Below are positions 28,301 to 36,800 of a DNA stretch of 64,000 nt, in pieces; the first letter of the stretch is position 1, and each line of letters begins with the position of its first letter. Both the position numbers and the translations under genes were made by a program. Source of the stretch: Rivularia sp963920925 (GTDB taxonomy: Bacteria; Cyanobacteriota; Cyanobacteriia; Cyanobacteriales; Nostocaceae); contig NZ_CAWUDI010000009.1 in the NCBI RefSeq assembly GCF_963920925.1, positions 124,001 through 188,000 of the forward strand. The letters run 5' to 3'. The notes beneath the pieces are model-generated. The model was not told where the DNA came from, made no database searches, and worked only from the letters and a program-made list of their open reading frames with translations.

Positions 28301-29324
28301 TTACCAATTCCCCCATTTGAGATATTTCAGCTTTATTTAAAACCTGATCTGCTTTGAGTAAATTTTCAATCTTACGCGCTAATTTAGAGCCTTTCGCAAA
28401 GCCAAAAGTACCTAAAGAACCAGCTAGGGTATGAGCTTCTGCGGCTGCTTGGGAATGCAGTTCGTTTGTCAAAGATTCATTATTTTGTAATGTAAGTGCT
28501 GCTTCGAGCAATACATTCACCTGCTGGGATACCCTTCCTTTATATTTTTCCCATACTCCAGCTATGGCTAAAAGAGTTTGGGCTTTAGTAACTTGTTCTT
28601 TCTCACCTTCTACTCTTGTCTCCTTGTCCCCTTCTCTCTTTGTCTTCTCTTCTTGTGGCTTTAACCGATAACCAATACCATATACAGTTTCAATTAAATT
28701 ACCGGGGGCACCCGCTGCTTTTAACTTCATTCGCAATCCTTTTATATGAGTGCGAACGGCTTCTTCGGAAGGAATGTCTTCATAAGACCACAAATGCTCT
28801 AAAATCATTCCACAGCTAAATACCCTGCGGCTGTTGCGTAAAAACAGTTCTAATAATGAATATTCTTTAGGGGTTAAAGATAGATTTTTTGTATCATAAT
28901 CGACTTCGCAACTAGTAGGATCGAGTCGCAAATTACCCCATTCTAATACTGGCTGTAAATTGACTTTTCCCCTTCGCAATAAAGCTCTAACGCGAGCAAC
29001 TAATTCTTCTTCCTCGAAAGGTTTAACTACATAGTCATCTGCCCCAGCATCCAAACCAGTTGCTTTTTCATGGGGACTATCGCATCCAGTCACCAGCATA
29101 ATAGGAATCAACCAGCCACCAGAACGGATTTTCTGGCAAAGGCTAATACCATCTAATTTCGGTAAAGTTATATCTAAAATAATTAAGTCGTAGTCAAAAG
29201 CTTGAACCAATTCCCAACCTGTTTCTCCATCGCTAGCAACTTCAACTGCATAATTTTGATGAGTCAGTACGGCACTCAGCGCTTGAGCAACAAGTTCATC
29301 ATCTTCTACAACTAGGATTTTCAT
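25389..29324 (-). CDS. RcaC-like response regulator fused to PAS-GAF-PAS histidine kinase
   Basis: 1311 residues. Domains in order: receiver (1-118, Asp51 in LIILDITLP); OmpR/PhoB winged helix (125-222, SLTPKEYSLLELFLRN, VRTHIKGLRMKL, TVYGIGYRL); low-complexity linker (223-250); HPt (about 255-350, His298 in AEAHTLAGSLG); degenerate receiver (about 368-485, acidic pair absent); receiver (about 497-620, Asp545 in LLILDVEMPG); PAS (about 640-755); GAF (about 775-920); PAS (about 955-1075); HisKA (SHELRTPL) and HATPase (about 1195-1311, DTGRGIPP, EGTGLGLAI). The front half matches RcaC (receiver-winged helix-HPt-receiver). A DNA-binding output, complete phosphorelay and sensor kinase are thus in one soluble chain with no membrane segment. 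Ligand unknown; GAF/PAS suggest an internal redox, light or small-molecule cue. It is my candidate for binding the direct-repeat promoters. Confidence 0.88.
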   Translation of the reverse strand: MKILVVEDDELVAQALSAVLTHQNYAVEVASDGETGWELVQAFDYDLIILDITLPKLDGISLCQKIRSGGWLIPIMLVTGCDSPHEKATGLDAGADDYVVKPFEEEELVARVRALLRRGKVNLQPVLEWGNLRLDPTSCEVDYDTKNLSLTPKEYSLLELFLRNSRRVFSCGMILEHLWSYEDIPSEEAVRTHIKGLRMKLKAAGAPGNLIETVYGIGYRLKPQEEKTKREGDKETRVEGEKEQVTKAQTLLAIAGVWEKYKGRVSQQVNVLLEAALTLQNNESLTNELHSQAAAEAHTLAGSLGTFGFAKGSKLARKIENLLKADQVLNKAEISQMGELVKALLTEIDAPQTTSTSSSNKYELDERPLLLVVNTHQEISEDLADKAASWELQTQIVDSITTARQKLYQEHPNVAVVDADILDSDDGNGLLTELQNRKPAIPIIVLTQKLDNNNKQIINQLINKLECTVLEKSASSEQILETATQLIKQSEQAQATVLAVDDDPKILEVLQKLLKHWGITVKTLTSPDLFWEQLETIQPDLLILDVEMPGYSGIELCDKLRNHSRWSELPVLFLTVHNEAEIVNQVFSVGADDFVSKPIVGPELVTRIINRLERIKSQQRMIKEREEHNNTESERWRKIFKTSPECIKLVAADGTLLEMNPAGLAMIEASETAIGKNIYSVIAPEHRQAFENLNKSVCEGNKGSLEFEIIGCKGSRRIVETHGVPLIDPENGKVMQLAVTRDITARKQAEAEREKMDLLLSAKVKQQASVAKLGQLALLNKDISALMDETVALVAQSLDIEFCHILEILPSGSAMLLRAGVGWHEGLIRLALLSYNDSPSIALVTKEAVIIEDLRQETRFNSPTLLEEHGIISGVSVPIFGINEAYGVLGIYTQEKRAFNQDDIYFLQAVANVLSGAIEKQHTETTLRKESEELENRVTERTAELVKMNECLQLELGERQRAQAQFTGIVEIASDAIICIDSNQRITLFNQGAEKIFGYSVSEVLGQPLDLLLPERSVEAHRHHVADFGKSQPKSRKMGERSEIYGKRKNGNEFPAEASISKLNLGNKTVYTVYLQDVSHRKQVERMKDEFVSVVSHELRTPLTSIHGSLGMLATDLIPLGSEDSKRLVQIATDSTERLVRLINDILDIERIESGKITMSKQMYEVTDLITQAINVVQPLAEKAQVKLSVENPPLKLRVDADRIIQIFTNLLSNAIRFSSLGDTVKLKAVEQDSEILFTVKDTGRGIPPDKLEIIFERFQQVDSSDSRNHEGTGLGLAICCSIVEMHGGKFWAESTIGVGSTFYFTLPFDS

Positions 29325-29503
29325 GGCTTGGAGCAGTTTAAATTCAATAAAGGTTGATATCAGAAACTTTTTAATTTAATCAATATGATGTTTACTTAAT
29401 CCTTCTAATTATAATTTAATACATTCATGTTTTAGAAACCTAATAAAAAATAAAACGGTAAAACTATTGATTTTTTTGAAAATTACATAAATTTTGAATA
29501 TTT

Positions 29504-29537
29504 CCCTCACAACTTCCTCAAATTTTAGATTTAAATT
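29504..29537 (+). promoter_or_regulatory. Direct-repeat promoter, universal stress protein 1
   Basis: Half-sites CCCTCA (29504-29509) and TCCTCA (29515-29520), then -10-like TAAATT (29532-29537). Predicted start near 29544, about 65 bases before the usp ATG. It also lies 180 bases upstream of the divergent RcaC-like gene, so autoregulation is possible. Confidence 0.68.
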
Positions 29538-29610
29538 TAAATTAAATAAGTTAGTTACAGCGAACAAACATCGAGATATTTTTTACGCTGACACAGAACA
29601 GGTAAATAAT

Positions 29611-30141
29611 ATGTTTAATAAAATTTTAGTTGCCATAGACGATGGAGATACTAATCAAAATATTTTACAGCAAGCGATTTCTTTAGCTTTAGCAAACGAT
29701 GCTCAACTAATACTTACCAACGTAGTACCCCCCTTTATTGAAGTATATCCGGAGCCTGGATATATTGCCGCACATGGTTATCATCCGACTATACATGGTG
29801 AAACCGCAGTTACTTACTATATGCAAAGATTGGAAGCTTTGGAACAAAAAGGTATCGAGTTGTTACAATCATTTGCAAAAAGAGCTAGAACTTGCGGTGT
29901 AGAGGTTGAGTACGTTCAAGCTACTGGTTCTCCTGGATTTATGATTTGTAAGGTTGCTCGTAACCGAGAGGTTGACTTGATTATGATAGGTCGTCACGGT
30001 CGTACCGGATTAAGTGAATTTTTCTTGGGTAGCGTTAGCAATTATGTACTGCATCATGCACCTTGTTCTGTTTTGACAATCCAGGGACCAATTCATCAAC
30101 AGGAAACCGATTCAAAGGTGATGGAAGCTGTTTCAATGTAA
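29611..30141 (+). CDS. Universal stress protein (UspA family)
   Basis: 176 residues from ATG 29611 (MFNKILVAIDDGD); a longer frame upstream would run through the promoter and is rejected. The Usp fold is complete, with the ATP-binding signature GRHGRTGLSEFFLGSVSNYVLHHAPCSVL split at the C-terminus (G-x2-G-x9-G-S/T-V). An insertion after strand 2 (PPFIEVYPEPGYIAAHGYHP) is typical of cyanobacterial/DosR-like Usps. The family binds ATP and modulates stress survival. A terminator hairpin follows at 30163. Closely related to the Usp at 31570. Confidence 0.88.
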   Translation: MFNKILVAIDDGDTNQNILQQAISLALANDAQLILTNVVPPFIEVYPEPGYIAAHGYHPTIHGETAVTYYMQRLEALEQKGIELLQSFAKRARTCGVEVEYVQATGSPGFMICKVARNREVDLIMIGRHGRTGLSEFFLGSVSNYVLHHAPCSVLTIQGPIHQQETDSKVMEAVSM

Positions 30142-30162
30142 TTTGAAACACTGATTGATTTC

Positions 30163-30190
30163 ACCTCCCAATTATTTTGGGAGGTTTTGA
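30163..30190 (+). terminator. Intrinsic terminator after usp 1
   Basis: Stem ACCTCCCAA/TTGGGAGGT with a five-base loop, followed by TTT GA AAAAAA; it ends the usp transcript 21 bases after the stop codon. Confidence 0.75.
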
Positions 30191-30254
30191 AAAAAATCAT
30201 CTAGTTATTAGTATTACTTACCATGTTTCAGAAGCTATTTAATTACCTTTCTCT

Positions 30255-30545
30255 TCACTTAATCAACTTTTTTAAGCCGATATTTCGATATAAACTAGAA
30301 GATAACTTTACTGATGGTTGACGTAATGGTACGCGATTTTTTCTTCTAGAACTTCCTAGAGAATTTGCTTTATTTCGTGAATTTAATCGTGCGTTCAAAT
30401 CTTCGGGTATTGTCTCTATTGACATTGGAGATTGTTTATAAGTACTTACTGGCATAGCTTGCCAACAGCTTCGGCAAAACCAGGAAATACTATTTCTTTG
30501 TGTATGACGTAAAAGTGTGTCTTTGCAGCAAGGACAGTAATTCAT
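30255..30545 (-). CDS. Small zinc-ribbon protein
   Basis: 96 residues. The N-terminus has two cysteine pairs, CPCC (residues 4-7) and CRSC (24-27), forming a probable zinc ribbon in MNYCPCCKDTLLRHTQ...SWFCRSCWQ. The rest is Ser/Arg/Lys-rich and basic. No enzyme family is recognised; a nucleic-acid or protein-binding role is possible. A regulon promoter lies just upstream (30580-30613, TSS predicted about 27 bases before the ATG), which supports a stress-induced gene. Similar small zinc-ribbon proteins often occur in bacterial dormancy gene sets, but that is context, not proof. Confidence 0.65.
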   Translation of the reverse strand: MNYCPCCKDTLLRHTQRNSISWFCRSCWQAMPVSTYKQSPMSIETIPEDLNARLNSRNKANSLGSSRRKNRVPLRQPSVKLSSSLYRNIGLKKLIK

Positions 30546-30579
30546 GATTTTTTAAATCCGAAGGTGTTTCATTGCAACG

Positions 30580-30613
30580 ACTATAAATTTTAAATTTGAG
30601 GAACTTGTGAGGG
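30580..30613 (-). promoter_or_regulatory. Direct-repeat promoter, zinc-ribbon gene
   Basis: Minus-strand half-sites CCCTCA (30608-30613) and TCCTCA (30597-30602), then TATAGT (30580-30585) at the standard 11-base spacing. Confidence 0.68.
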
Positions 30614-30660
30614 AGAGGGGATGGGGGGATGGGGAGATGGGGAGATGAACAGATGGGGAG
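30612..30660. repeat. G-rich minisatellite (gatgggga)n
   Basis: Irregular array of gatgggga/gatgggg units directly next to the zinc-ribbon promoter. Related arrays occur at 43680-43712 and, inside a coding region, at 44821-44853. Confidence 0.7.
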
Positions 30661-30686
30661 AATTTTAACCTTTAACCTTTGACCTC
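30658..30686 (-). repeat. Dispersed 28-bp repeat, copy 1
   Basis: The reverse complement of this segment (ggtcaaaggttaaaggtt core) recurs exactly for 28 bases at 38209-38236. Function unknown; a cyanobacterial dispersed repeat. Confidence 0.75.
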
Positions 30687-30726
30687 GTGGGCTTGTTTTC
30701 AAGAGCAGCCTAATTTGGAAACCCCA

Positions 30727-30760
30727 TCCTCACAAAATCCTCAAATTATCTGGTTATAAA
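30727..30760 (+). promoter_or_regulatory. Direct-repeat promoter, ppsA remnant / usp 2 unit
   Basis: Half-sites TCCTCA at 30727-30732 and 30738-30743, then TATAAA at 30755-30760. The first gene behind it is a dead ppsA, but usp 2, the small membrane protein and the nitroreductase follow in the same direction and may depend on it. Confidence 0.68.
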
Positions 30761-30815
30761 AATACTTGTGTGAGAGGAAAAGAACGGAAACATTGGTATT
30801 ACTCTAAATTGAGTT

Positions 30816-31435
30816 ATGGGAAGTCAAGCTATGCGAAACATAGTGGTTAATCAACAATCGGAACGTCCTCGTTCTTTGGAACAAGCTTTGGTATTACCTT
30901 TAAATGAAGTTGGAATTACTGATATACCTAAAGTTGGCGGAAAAATGCTTCTTTAGGGAAATGATTCGTCAGTTGCAACCAAAAAGTGTAAAAGTTTCTA
31001 CCGGATTTGCGACTACTGCTTATGCTTATCAGCATTTTATCAAAGCCGCAGGATTAGAAACCAAACTCAGAGAAATATTTGCTCTTTTGGATGTAGAGGA
31101 TATTGACAACTTGCGAGAGCGAGGTAGAAAAGCAAGAATTTTGATGTTGCAAACCTCTTTCCCCGAAGAATTGCAACAAGCAATAGCCGAAGCTTACCAA
31201 AAACTTTGCTCTGAGTACGGTTTTATTTGACGAACGCAACGAAGCAGTCAAGCGAACGATCGCCAAAGCCATAACCACCGTTAAGCAACACGGCCGTAAA
31301 ATCGGTATCTGCGGACAAGCACCCAGTGACTACCCCGAATTTGCTCGCTTTTTAGTAGAGCAGAGCATTGACTCTATGAGTCTTAACCCAGATTCTGTAC
31401 TCAAGACACTTTTAGAAATCGCTTCCGTGGAATAA
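30816..31435 (+). pseudogene. ppsA: Phosphoenolpyruvate synthase remnant (N- and C-terminal ends joined)
   Basis: The start region reads MGSQAMRNIVVNQQSERPRS, then the conserved NEVGITDIPKVGGK. There, a poly-A tract is one base short and a GGG is one base short of GGGG, shifting frame twice before MIRQLQPKSVKVSTGFATTA. Homology runs to EAYQKLCSEYG, then jumps in another frame to the extreme C-terminus (VLFDERNEAVKR, GRKIGICGQAPSDYPEFARFLVEQ, DSVLKTLLEIASVE). About 600 of roughly 800 residues are gone, including the catalytic His. The upstream promoter is intact. PpsA converts pyruvate to PEP in gluconeogenesis. Confidence 0.85.
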
Positions 31436-31569
31436 TTGAGATGGGGAAGAGGAAGAGACAGGGGAAGGTTTTTTCTAGGGAGCGAGACGCTCCCACTAAG
31501 TTTTTAATACTCCTAACTGCTCCAGGGTAACTGTTCACTGCTCACTGATAACTGTTCACTGAAAATATT

Positions 31570-32100
31570 ATGTTTACTAAAATTTTGGTTTCGATAGACC
31601 ATTCGGATATGACTCAACACGTTGTTGATGAAGCTGTATCTTTGGCAAAAGCAACGGGTGGAAGTTTGATGTTTCTACACATTATATCTCCCTTGGATGA
31701 GCCATATTTTGACTCTTTATTCATGCAGCCAACTGTTCTTTATACAGAATTACACAGTGAAGCTCACAAAAAGAATTTGAGCGATTGGGAAAAATATAAG
31801 CAAGATAAAGAAAATTGGTTGCGCTCTTTATGTGAATCGGCTACATCTTCAGGTGTCAAAACTGAATTTACCCTTAATATAGGCAACCCAACTAGCAGAA
31901 TTTGCGATATCGCTAGTGCTTGGGATGCCTCGGTAATCGTAATTGGTCGTCGAGGTCGTCGTGGTTTTACTGAATTATTGTTAGGTAGTGTGAGTAATTA
32001 TGTGATACATCATGCACCTTGTTCGGTGTTAACAGTACAAGGAACGAATATTTCAACTACGGAAGCATCTCAAAATCAACAAGCAGAAACTTCTAATTAA
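31570..32100 (+). CDS. Universal stress protein (UspA family)
   Basis: 176 residues, MFTKILVSIDHSDMTQ start and ATP-binding signature GRRGRRGFTELLLGSVSNYVIHH near the C-terminus, nearly the same as in the Usp at 29611. The insertion after strand 2 carries acidic/aromatic residues (DEPYFDSLFMQP). Expected to bind ATP and act in stress tolerance as a dimer. No own direct-repeat promoter was found in the 134-base gap, which instead holds low-complexity and cactgata-type repeats; transcription probably comes from 30727 through the ppsA remnant. Confidence 0.88.
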   Translation: MFTKILVSIDHSDMTQHVVDEAVSLAKATGGSLMFLHIISPLDEPYFDSLFMQPTVLYTELHSEAHKKNLSDWEKYKQDKENWLRSLCESATSSGVKTEFTLNIGNPTSRICDIASAWDASVIVIGRRGRRGFTELLLGSVSNYVIHHAPCSVLTVQGTNISTTEASQNQQAETSN

Positions 32101-32217
32101 AAATCAGTAGTTAAAAACTTAAAACTGGGCATTGGAAAAGAAACACTTAACTTTCCTCATCTACCAATAACCGAATCGGATAGAAGCATTTATAAATGAT
32201 TCAGGAGATTAATAAAC

Positions 32218-32448
32218 GTGGATAGACGACATAAAAAGCGCTTTTGGCTAGGTTTTTTGGGGTTTTTAGGGTTTTTAGGGTTTTTAGGGTTTGCCCAGGA
32301 TGCTCCCCCGTTGCTGTTTTATTTGACATTTTTTTCTTTTTTTAGCGCTTTTCGCTATCTAAGAGAAGAACTAAAGTATCTGGGACTCTTGGGAATAATC
32401 GGCTTTATCGTCGCAATATTGGGTGTGTTGCGTATCATTCCAATTTAA
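32218..32448 (+). CDS. Small membrane protein, DUF3796-like, with GFL repeats
   Basis: 76 residues from a GTG start with AGGAG ten bases upstream. After a basic start (MDRRHKKRFW) come GFL repeats (about residues 12-25), then two hydrophobic segments (about 32-45 and 55-74). The organisation, GFLGFLGFLG followed by two short helices, resembles DUF3796 small membrane proteins of Firmicutes. The GFL run is encoded by a 9-base tandem repeat (32251-32295), so copy number could vary in frame. Placed between usp 2 and the nitroreductase, same direction. Function unknown. Confidence 0.65.
   Translation: MDRRHKKRFWLGFLGFLGFLGFLGFAQDAPPLLFYLTFFSFFSAFRYLREELKYLGLLGIIGFIVAILGVLRIIPI
32251..32295 (+). 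repeat. 9-bp in-frame tandem repeat (gggttttta)n
   Basis: About five units inside the small membrane gene, encoding Gly-Phe-Leu. The sequence resembles telomeric TTTAGGG by chance. Slippage would add or remove three residues without frameshift. Confidence 0.8.
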
Positions 32449-32499
32449 TTAAAATTAATTCATTATTTTGAGATTTTAATTGTTTTCCGGAGGATTATT

Positions 32500-33531
32500 A
32501 TGTCTGAATTATTAAATATTTGGAAAGTGAAAGAAACTGAATTTCCTTATCATGGAAGCGTGGAGGAAAAACTTAAATTTATTCTAAGTTACGTCATTTT
32601 AGCTCCTTCTAGCCACAATACTCAACCTTGGTTATTCAAGATTGATTCAGAAGCAATTTATCTTTACGCCGATCGGGGTCGCGGTTTATTTGTTGCCGAT
32701 CCAAAAGATAGAGAATTAATTATCAGTTGCGGTACGGCATTATTTAACTTGCGTATTGCTCTGCATCATTTCGGCTATAAAGGTCAAATTATTACCTTTC
32801 CTGACCCAAGCAATGTAAATTTATTAGCTTGTATTAAACTTGGTTATCCGATGCCCGAAAGCACTGACAATCAGCTTTTATTTAGTGCAATACCACACCG
32901 ACATATTAATAGACAAAATTATCAGTGGTGGGATGCTCCGCAATCTTTACTTCGATGGTTACAGTCAGATGCAGAACAGGAAGGAGCATGGTTACATATT
33001 GTCAGAAAAGATACTATTCGTCATCAAGTTCTAGAGTTAGTAGTACAAGCCGAACATTTGCTAATGGATGACCCCAACTACCGTCAGGAGTTAGCAAGTT
33101 GGATTCGTCCTGCTACTAATAAAACTCATGATGGTATTCCCGGTTATGCTCAAGGTATAAACGAATATCTCGATTTTGCAACTCCTTTATTCGCTTTGGT
33201 TTTGCGAACTTTTGATTTAGGAAATACTGTAGCCGAACGCAGCCGTAAACTCTTCGAACAATCACCAGCAATTGTAGTCTTGGGTACTAAAAATGATACT
33301 AATTTTGATTGGTTAATAGCGGGACAAGCTTTAGAAAAAATCTTATTAAGAGGACAAGCTGTAGGGCTTCGTAGTTCGTTCTTAAATCAACCCGTTCAAG
33401 TACCAGAATTGCGAAGCGAATTGAGCAAAATATTATCTCAATCTGGTTTTCCACAAATTATTTTGCGTCTGGGTTTCTGTAAGGAAGTTAAACCAACTCC
33501 AAGACGAGGAGTTGATCAAGTTTTATCTTAG
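32500..33531 (+). CDS. Acg-family nitroreductase-like flavoprotein
   Basis: 343 residues. The opening YVILAPSSHNTQPWLFKI with SHNTQPW is the hallmark of the Acg/nitroreductase-like group (mycobacterial Rv2032). Further conserved blocks are DRELIISCGTALFNLRIALHHFGY and a C-terminal FLNQPVQVPELR. The proteins have two nitroreductase half-folds and bind FMN but are thought to sequester rather than turn over flavin. A GGAGGA site lies seven bases before the ATG. In mycobacteria acg is induced by DosR with usp and hspX genes; here it again lies beside Usp genes and hsp20. Confidence 0.83.
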   Translation: MSELLNIWKVKETEFPYHGSVEEKLKFILSYVILAPSSHNTQPWLFKIDSEAIYLYADRGRGLFVADPKDRELIISCGTALFNLRIALHHFGYKGQIITFPDPSNVNLLACIKLGYPMPESTDNQLLFSAIPHRHINRQNYQWWDAPQSLLRWLQSDAEQEGAWLHIVRKDTIRHQVLELVVQAEHLLMDDPNYRQELASWIRPATNKTHDGIPGYAQGINEYLDFATPLFALVLRTFDLGNTVAERSRKLFEQSPAIVVLGTKNDTNFDWLIAGQALEKILLRGQAVGLRSSFLNQPVQVPELRSELSKILSQSGFPQIILRLGFCKEVKPTPRRGVDQVLS

Positions 33532-33852
33532 AAACTGTTTAAATTGCTTGCCAATAATATAATTGATAAATGTTTTCTATGATAACGATCAACTTTCTTA
33601 GAGAGAAACTCTCAATTTTTATCTGAATCAGTTATTTACAATAATTCACAGAAACAAATTGTTTACAATAGATAATTGTCTGTAAGACCAGCATAGTTTG
33701 TTCTCAAGAAAATATTAGTAATGATTTACTGTGTTTGTAAAATCTTATTTCATTTTATAAACTAATTAGAACAACTTGTAATTAACGTTAAAATTAAATG
33801 TATAAGATTTTAATTTTTTTTTCGCCGAAACTTTTTCTGAGGCCTTTTAACA

Positions 33853-36800
33853 ATGCAATCTAATGCTGACACTATTAATTTACTCGCTTTGGATAAAGCA
33901 ATAAATACAAATCCGACAATAGTTAGGCCGGAAACTTTGGTTATTGATGCAATTGCTTTGATGACTTTTCAAGCGCAAAATGGTGTTAGTCACTCAAAAA
34001 TATCTAATATTTCAACAACAATTACAACAAATCATCAACAAAGAGATTGCTTGTTAATAGTTGAAGATTTTCATATCCAGGGCATACTAACGGCATCAGA
34101 TATAGTTAGGCTTATTTTATCTAGGAACAATTTAACTCAAACTAAAATTGCCGAAGTAATGACACGGCAAGTAGTAACTTTAAAGCAATCTCAAAATCAT
34201 GATATCTTCACAGCGTTGCAATTAATGCGCCAGCATAAAATTAGCCATTTACCGATTTTGGATGAGCAAGAAGAAATAATCGGGATTGTAAGTCAGGACA
34301 GTTTGTTACAGGCTTTGGATTTGCAAGCGCTACAGCATCAAATAAGAGCAAATTGTTCTGAATCACACAGGCAAGTTAGCTTTGAGACTAGTTTTGAGAC
34401 TAATATTTTAAATCGTGTAGGTGATGCAGTAGTAGGAATTGATAACGAGCATCGGATTATTTATCTAAATCAAGCAGCAGAGCAGTTATATAATATTAAT
34501 AGTAAAGAGTTTCTCGGTCGGAATTTAGAAGAAACTTACGATTTTCGGTGGCTCAATCCAGAAGACGAGCAAGCTGCATATGATGCTTTGTCAGCAACAA
34601 ATGGCTGGCAGGGAGAGAATATTCATATCAAAAATAATGGCGAAGAAATTTTCGTTGAGTCATCGGTTAGCGTGCTTAAAGATGATACTAGCGGCGAAAA
34701 TATCGGCTTCCTTGCTGTTATTCGCAATATTACTAAGCGCAAACGTGCAGAAATTGCTTTGCAAGAAAAACAGCAACAGCTAGAAACCATTGCCGCGAAT
34801 AATCCGGTAGGAATATATCGCTTTATTTACCATGCCGATGGTAGCATATCAATGCCTTATGCAAGCGAAGCTTATCGCCAAATTTTAGGTTTAAATCCCA
34901 TTGATATGAGCGCTTATCCCGAAGATGTACTTTCAACAATCCATCCGGATGATAGAGAGCGATGGATACAAGCGTTAATAACTGCTAGTCAAGAGCTACA
35001 TCAATCGCACTATATAGAATATCGAGTTACTGATGTTTTGGGGCAAGTAAAATGGATTGCAGACAATTTTCGCTGTTTTGAAGATAAAAATGGCGATTTG
35101 ATTGTAAATGGTATAGATATTGACATCACCGCTCGCAAACGTGCAGTAATTGCCCTCCAAACTTCTGAAGAAAAATTTCGCTCTTTGGTAGAGATATCCA
35201 GCGACTGGGTATGGGAAGTAAACGAATATGGCTTTTTTACTTTCGTTAGTCCAAAAGTATTTGATATTCTTGGTTATACCCCTAAAGAAATATTAGGTAA
35301 AACTCCGTTTGATTTGATGCCTAGCGAAGAACAATTACGGCTTAGTGAGGTTATTAACTCATTTGTTTTAGAACAGCAGCCATTTAAAAATTTACAAAAT
35401 ATCAACTTGCACAAAGACGGACATTTCGTAGTTGTGGAAACAAGCGGGGTGCCTGTATTTGATGCAAGCGGGCAGTTTCGAGGATATCGCGGGATTGATA
35501 GAGATATTACCGAACGTTTTCAAGTAGAAGATGCATTGCGGCAAAGTGAAGAACGTTTCCGATTGTTGGTAACTCACGTACCTGTGGGAATTTTTCAAAC
35601 TGATAGGCAAGGACAATTTTTATTTGTCAACCCGCGCTGGTCGGAAATTGCTGGAATTTCTTTAGAAGAAGCATCAGCAGAAGGTTGGGCTAAAGCGTTA
35701 CATCCTGAAGATAAAGAGCAGGTTTTTACCCGATGGTACGAAACAGCAGCACAAGGGCAAGAGTTTGCAATGGAATATCGCTTCCGTACCCCAGCAGGTA
35801 AACTCAGTTGGGTGCTTGGAAATGCAATACCCATTCGCAATCAAACAGGAAAAATAACTGGATACTTGGGTACTGTTACTGATATTACAGAACGCAAGCA
35901 AACAGAAGAACAATTGCGTTGCACTCAAACTTCGCTGCAAGAAGCGCAAAGAATCGCCAGAATGGGCAATTGGTCGAGGAATTTGACTACAAATGAAAGT
36001 TGGTGGTCGGAAGGATTTTACCGCATAATTAACTTGAATCCCGATGATGGAATGCCCGATGTAGAAAACTTGATTAATACGATCGTGCATCCGGAAGACC
36101 GCGATCGCATTTATCAAATGGTAATGGATTGCATACTTCGGGGCATTGCTTATGAAACTGAAGTTCGCTTTTTACGTTCCGATGGTACTGTTGGTTACTT
36201 GTTTATTTGCGGAAAGGTAGAACGCGATTCTCAAGGAAACTTGTGTCGTTACTATGGTGTTGCTCAAGATATCAGCGAATTGAAGCAAGTAGAGTTAGAG
36301 CTACGCGAGAGTAAAGAACGCTATCGCTCGATTGTCAAATCGATGCATGAAGGTATAGTGATAAGCCAAGCGGATGGTACTATAATTTCCTGTAATTACA
36401 GTGCAGAAAAGATTTTGGGGCTATCAGCCGAACAAATCAAAGGAAATACTTCTTTAGAACCGCCTTTACCTACAATCCATGAAGACGGTTCTCCCTTCAA
36501 GCCTGAAAATTATCCGGCAATGATTACCTTACATACGGGTAAACCATGTTTAGATACGGTGATGGGAGTTCACAAACCCAATGGAAAAGTCACCTGGATT
36601 TTGATTAACTCCGAACCGTTATTTTTACCCGGACAAACTATCCCTTATCGTGTAGTAACTTCGTTTTCTGACATTACCCGACGCAAGGAAGCCGAAGACA
36701 AAATTGCCCGACAAGCGCAATTACTCGATATAACTACAGATGCAATTTTAGTCAAAGATTTAGAAGAAACTATCTTATATTGCAACCGCAGCGTCGAGCA

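Noticed and set aside
29494..29610. N-terminal extension of usp 1 starting at a TTG
   Set aside because: It would cover the regulon promoter and its -10; the Usp family starts at MFNKILVAID (29611).
30612..30660. Possible CRISPR array
   Set aside because: Units are short, irregular and contiguous with no spacers; no cas genes in the window.
30490..30702. 70-codon ORF across the zinc-ribbon promoter
   Set aside because: Covers the G-rich minisatellite and the regulon box; product is low complexity.
32251..32295. Telomere-like TTTAGGG repeat
   Set aside because: It is an in-frame 9-bp repeat coding for Gly-Phe-Leu in a small gene; similarity to telomeres is coincidental.
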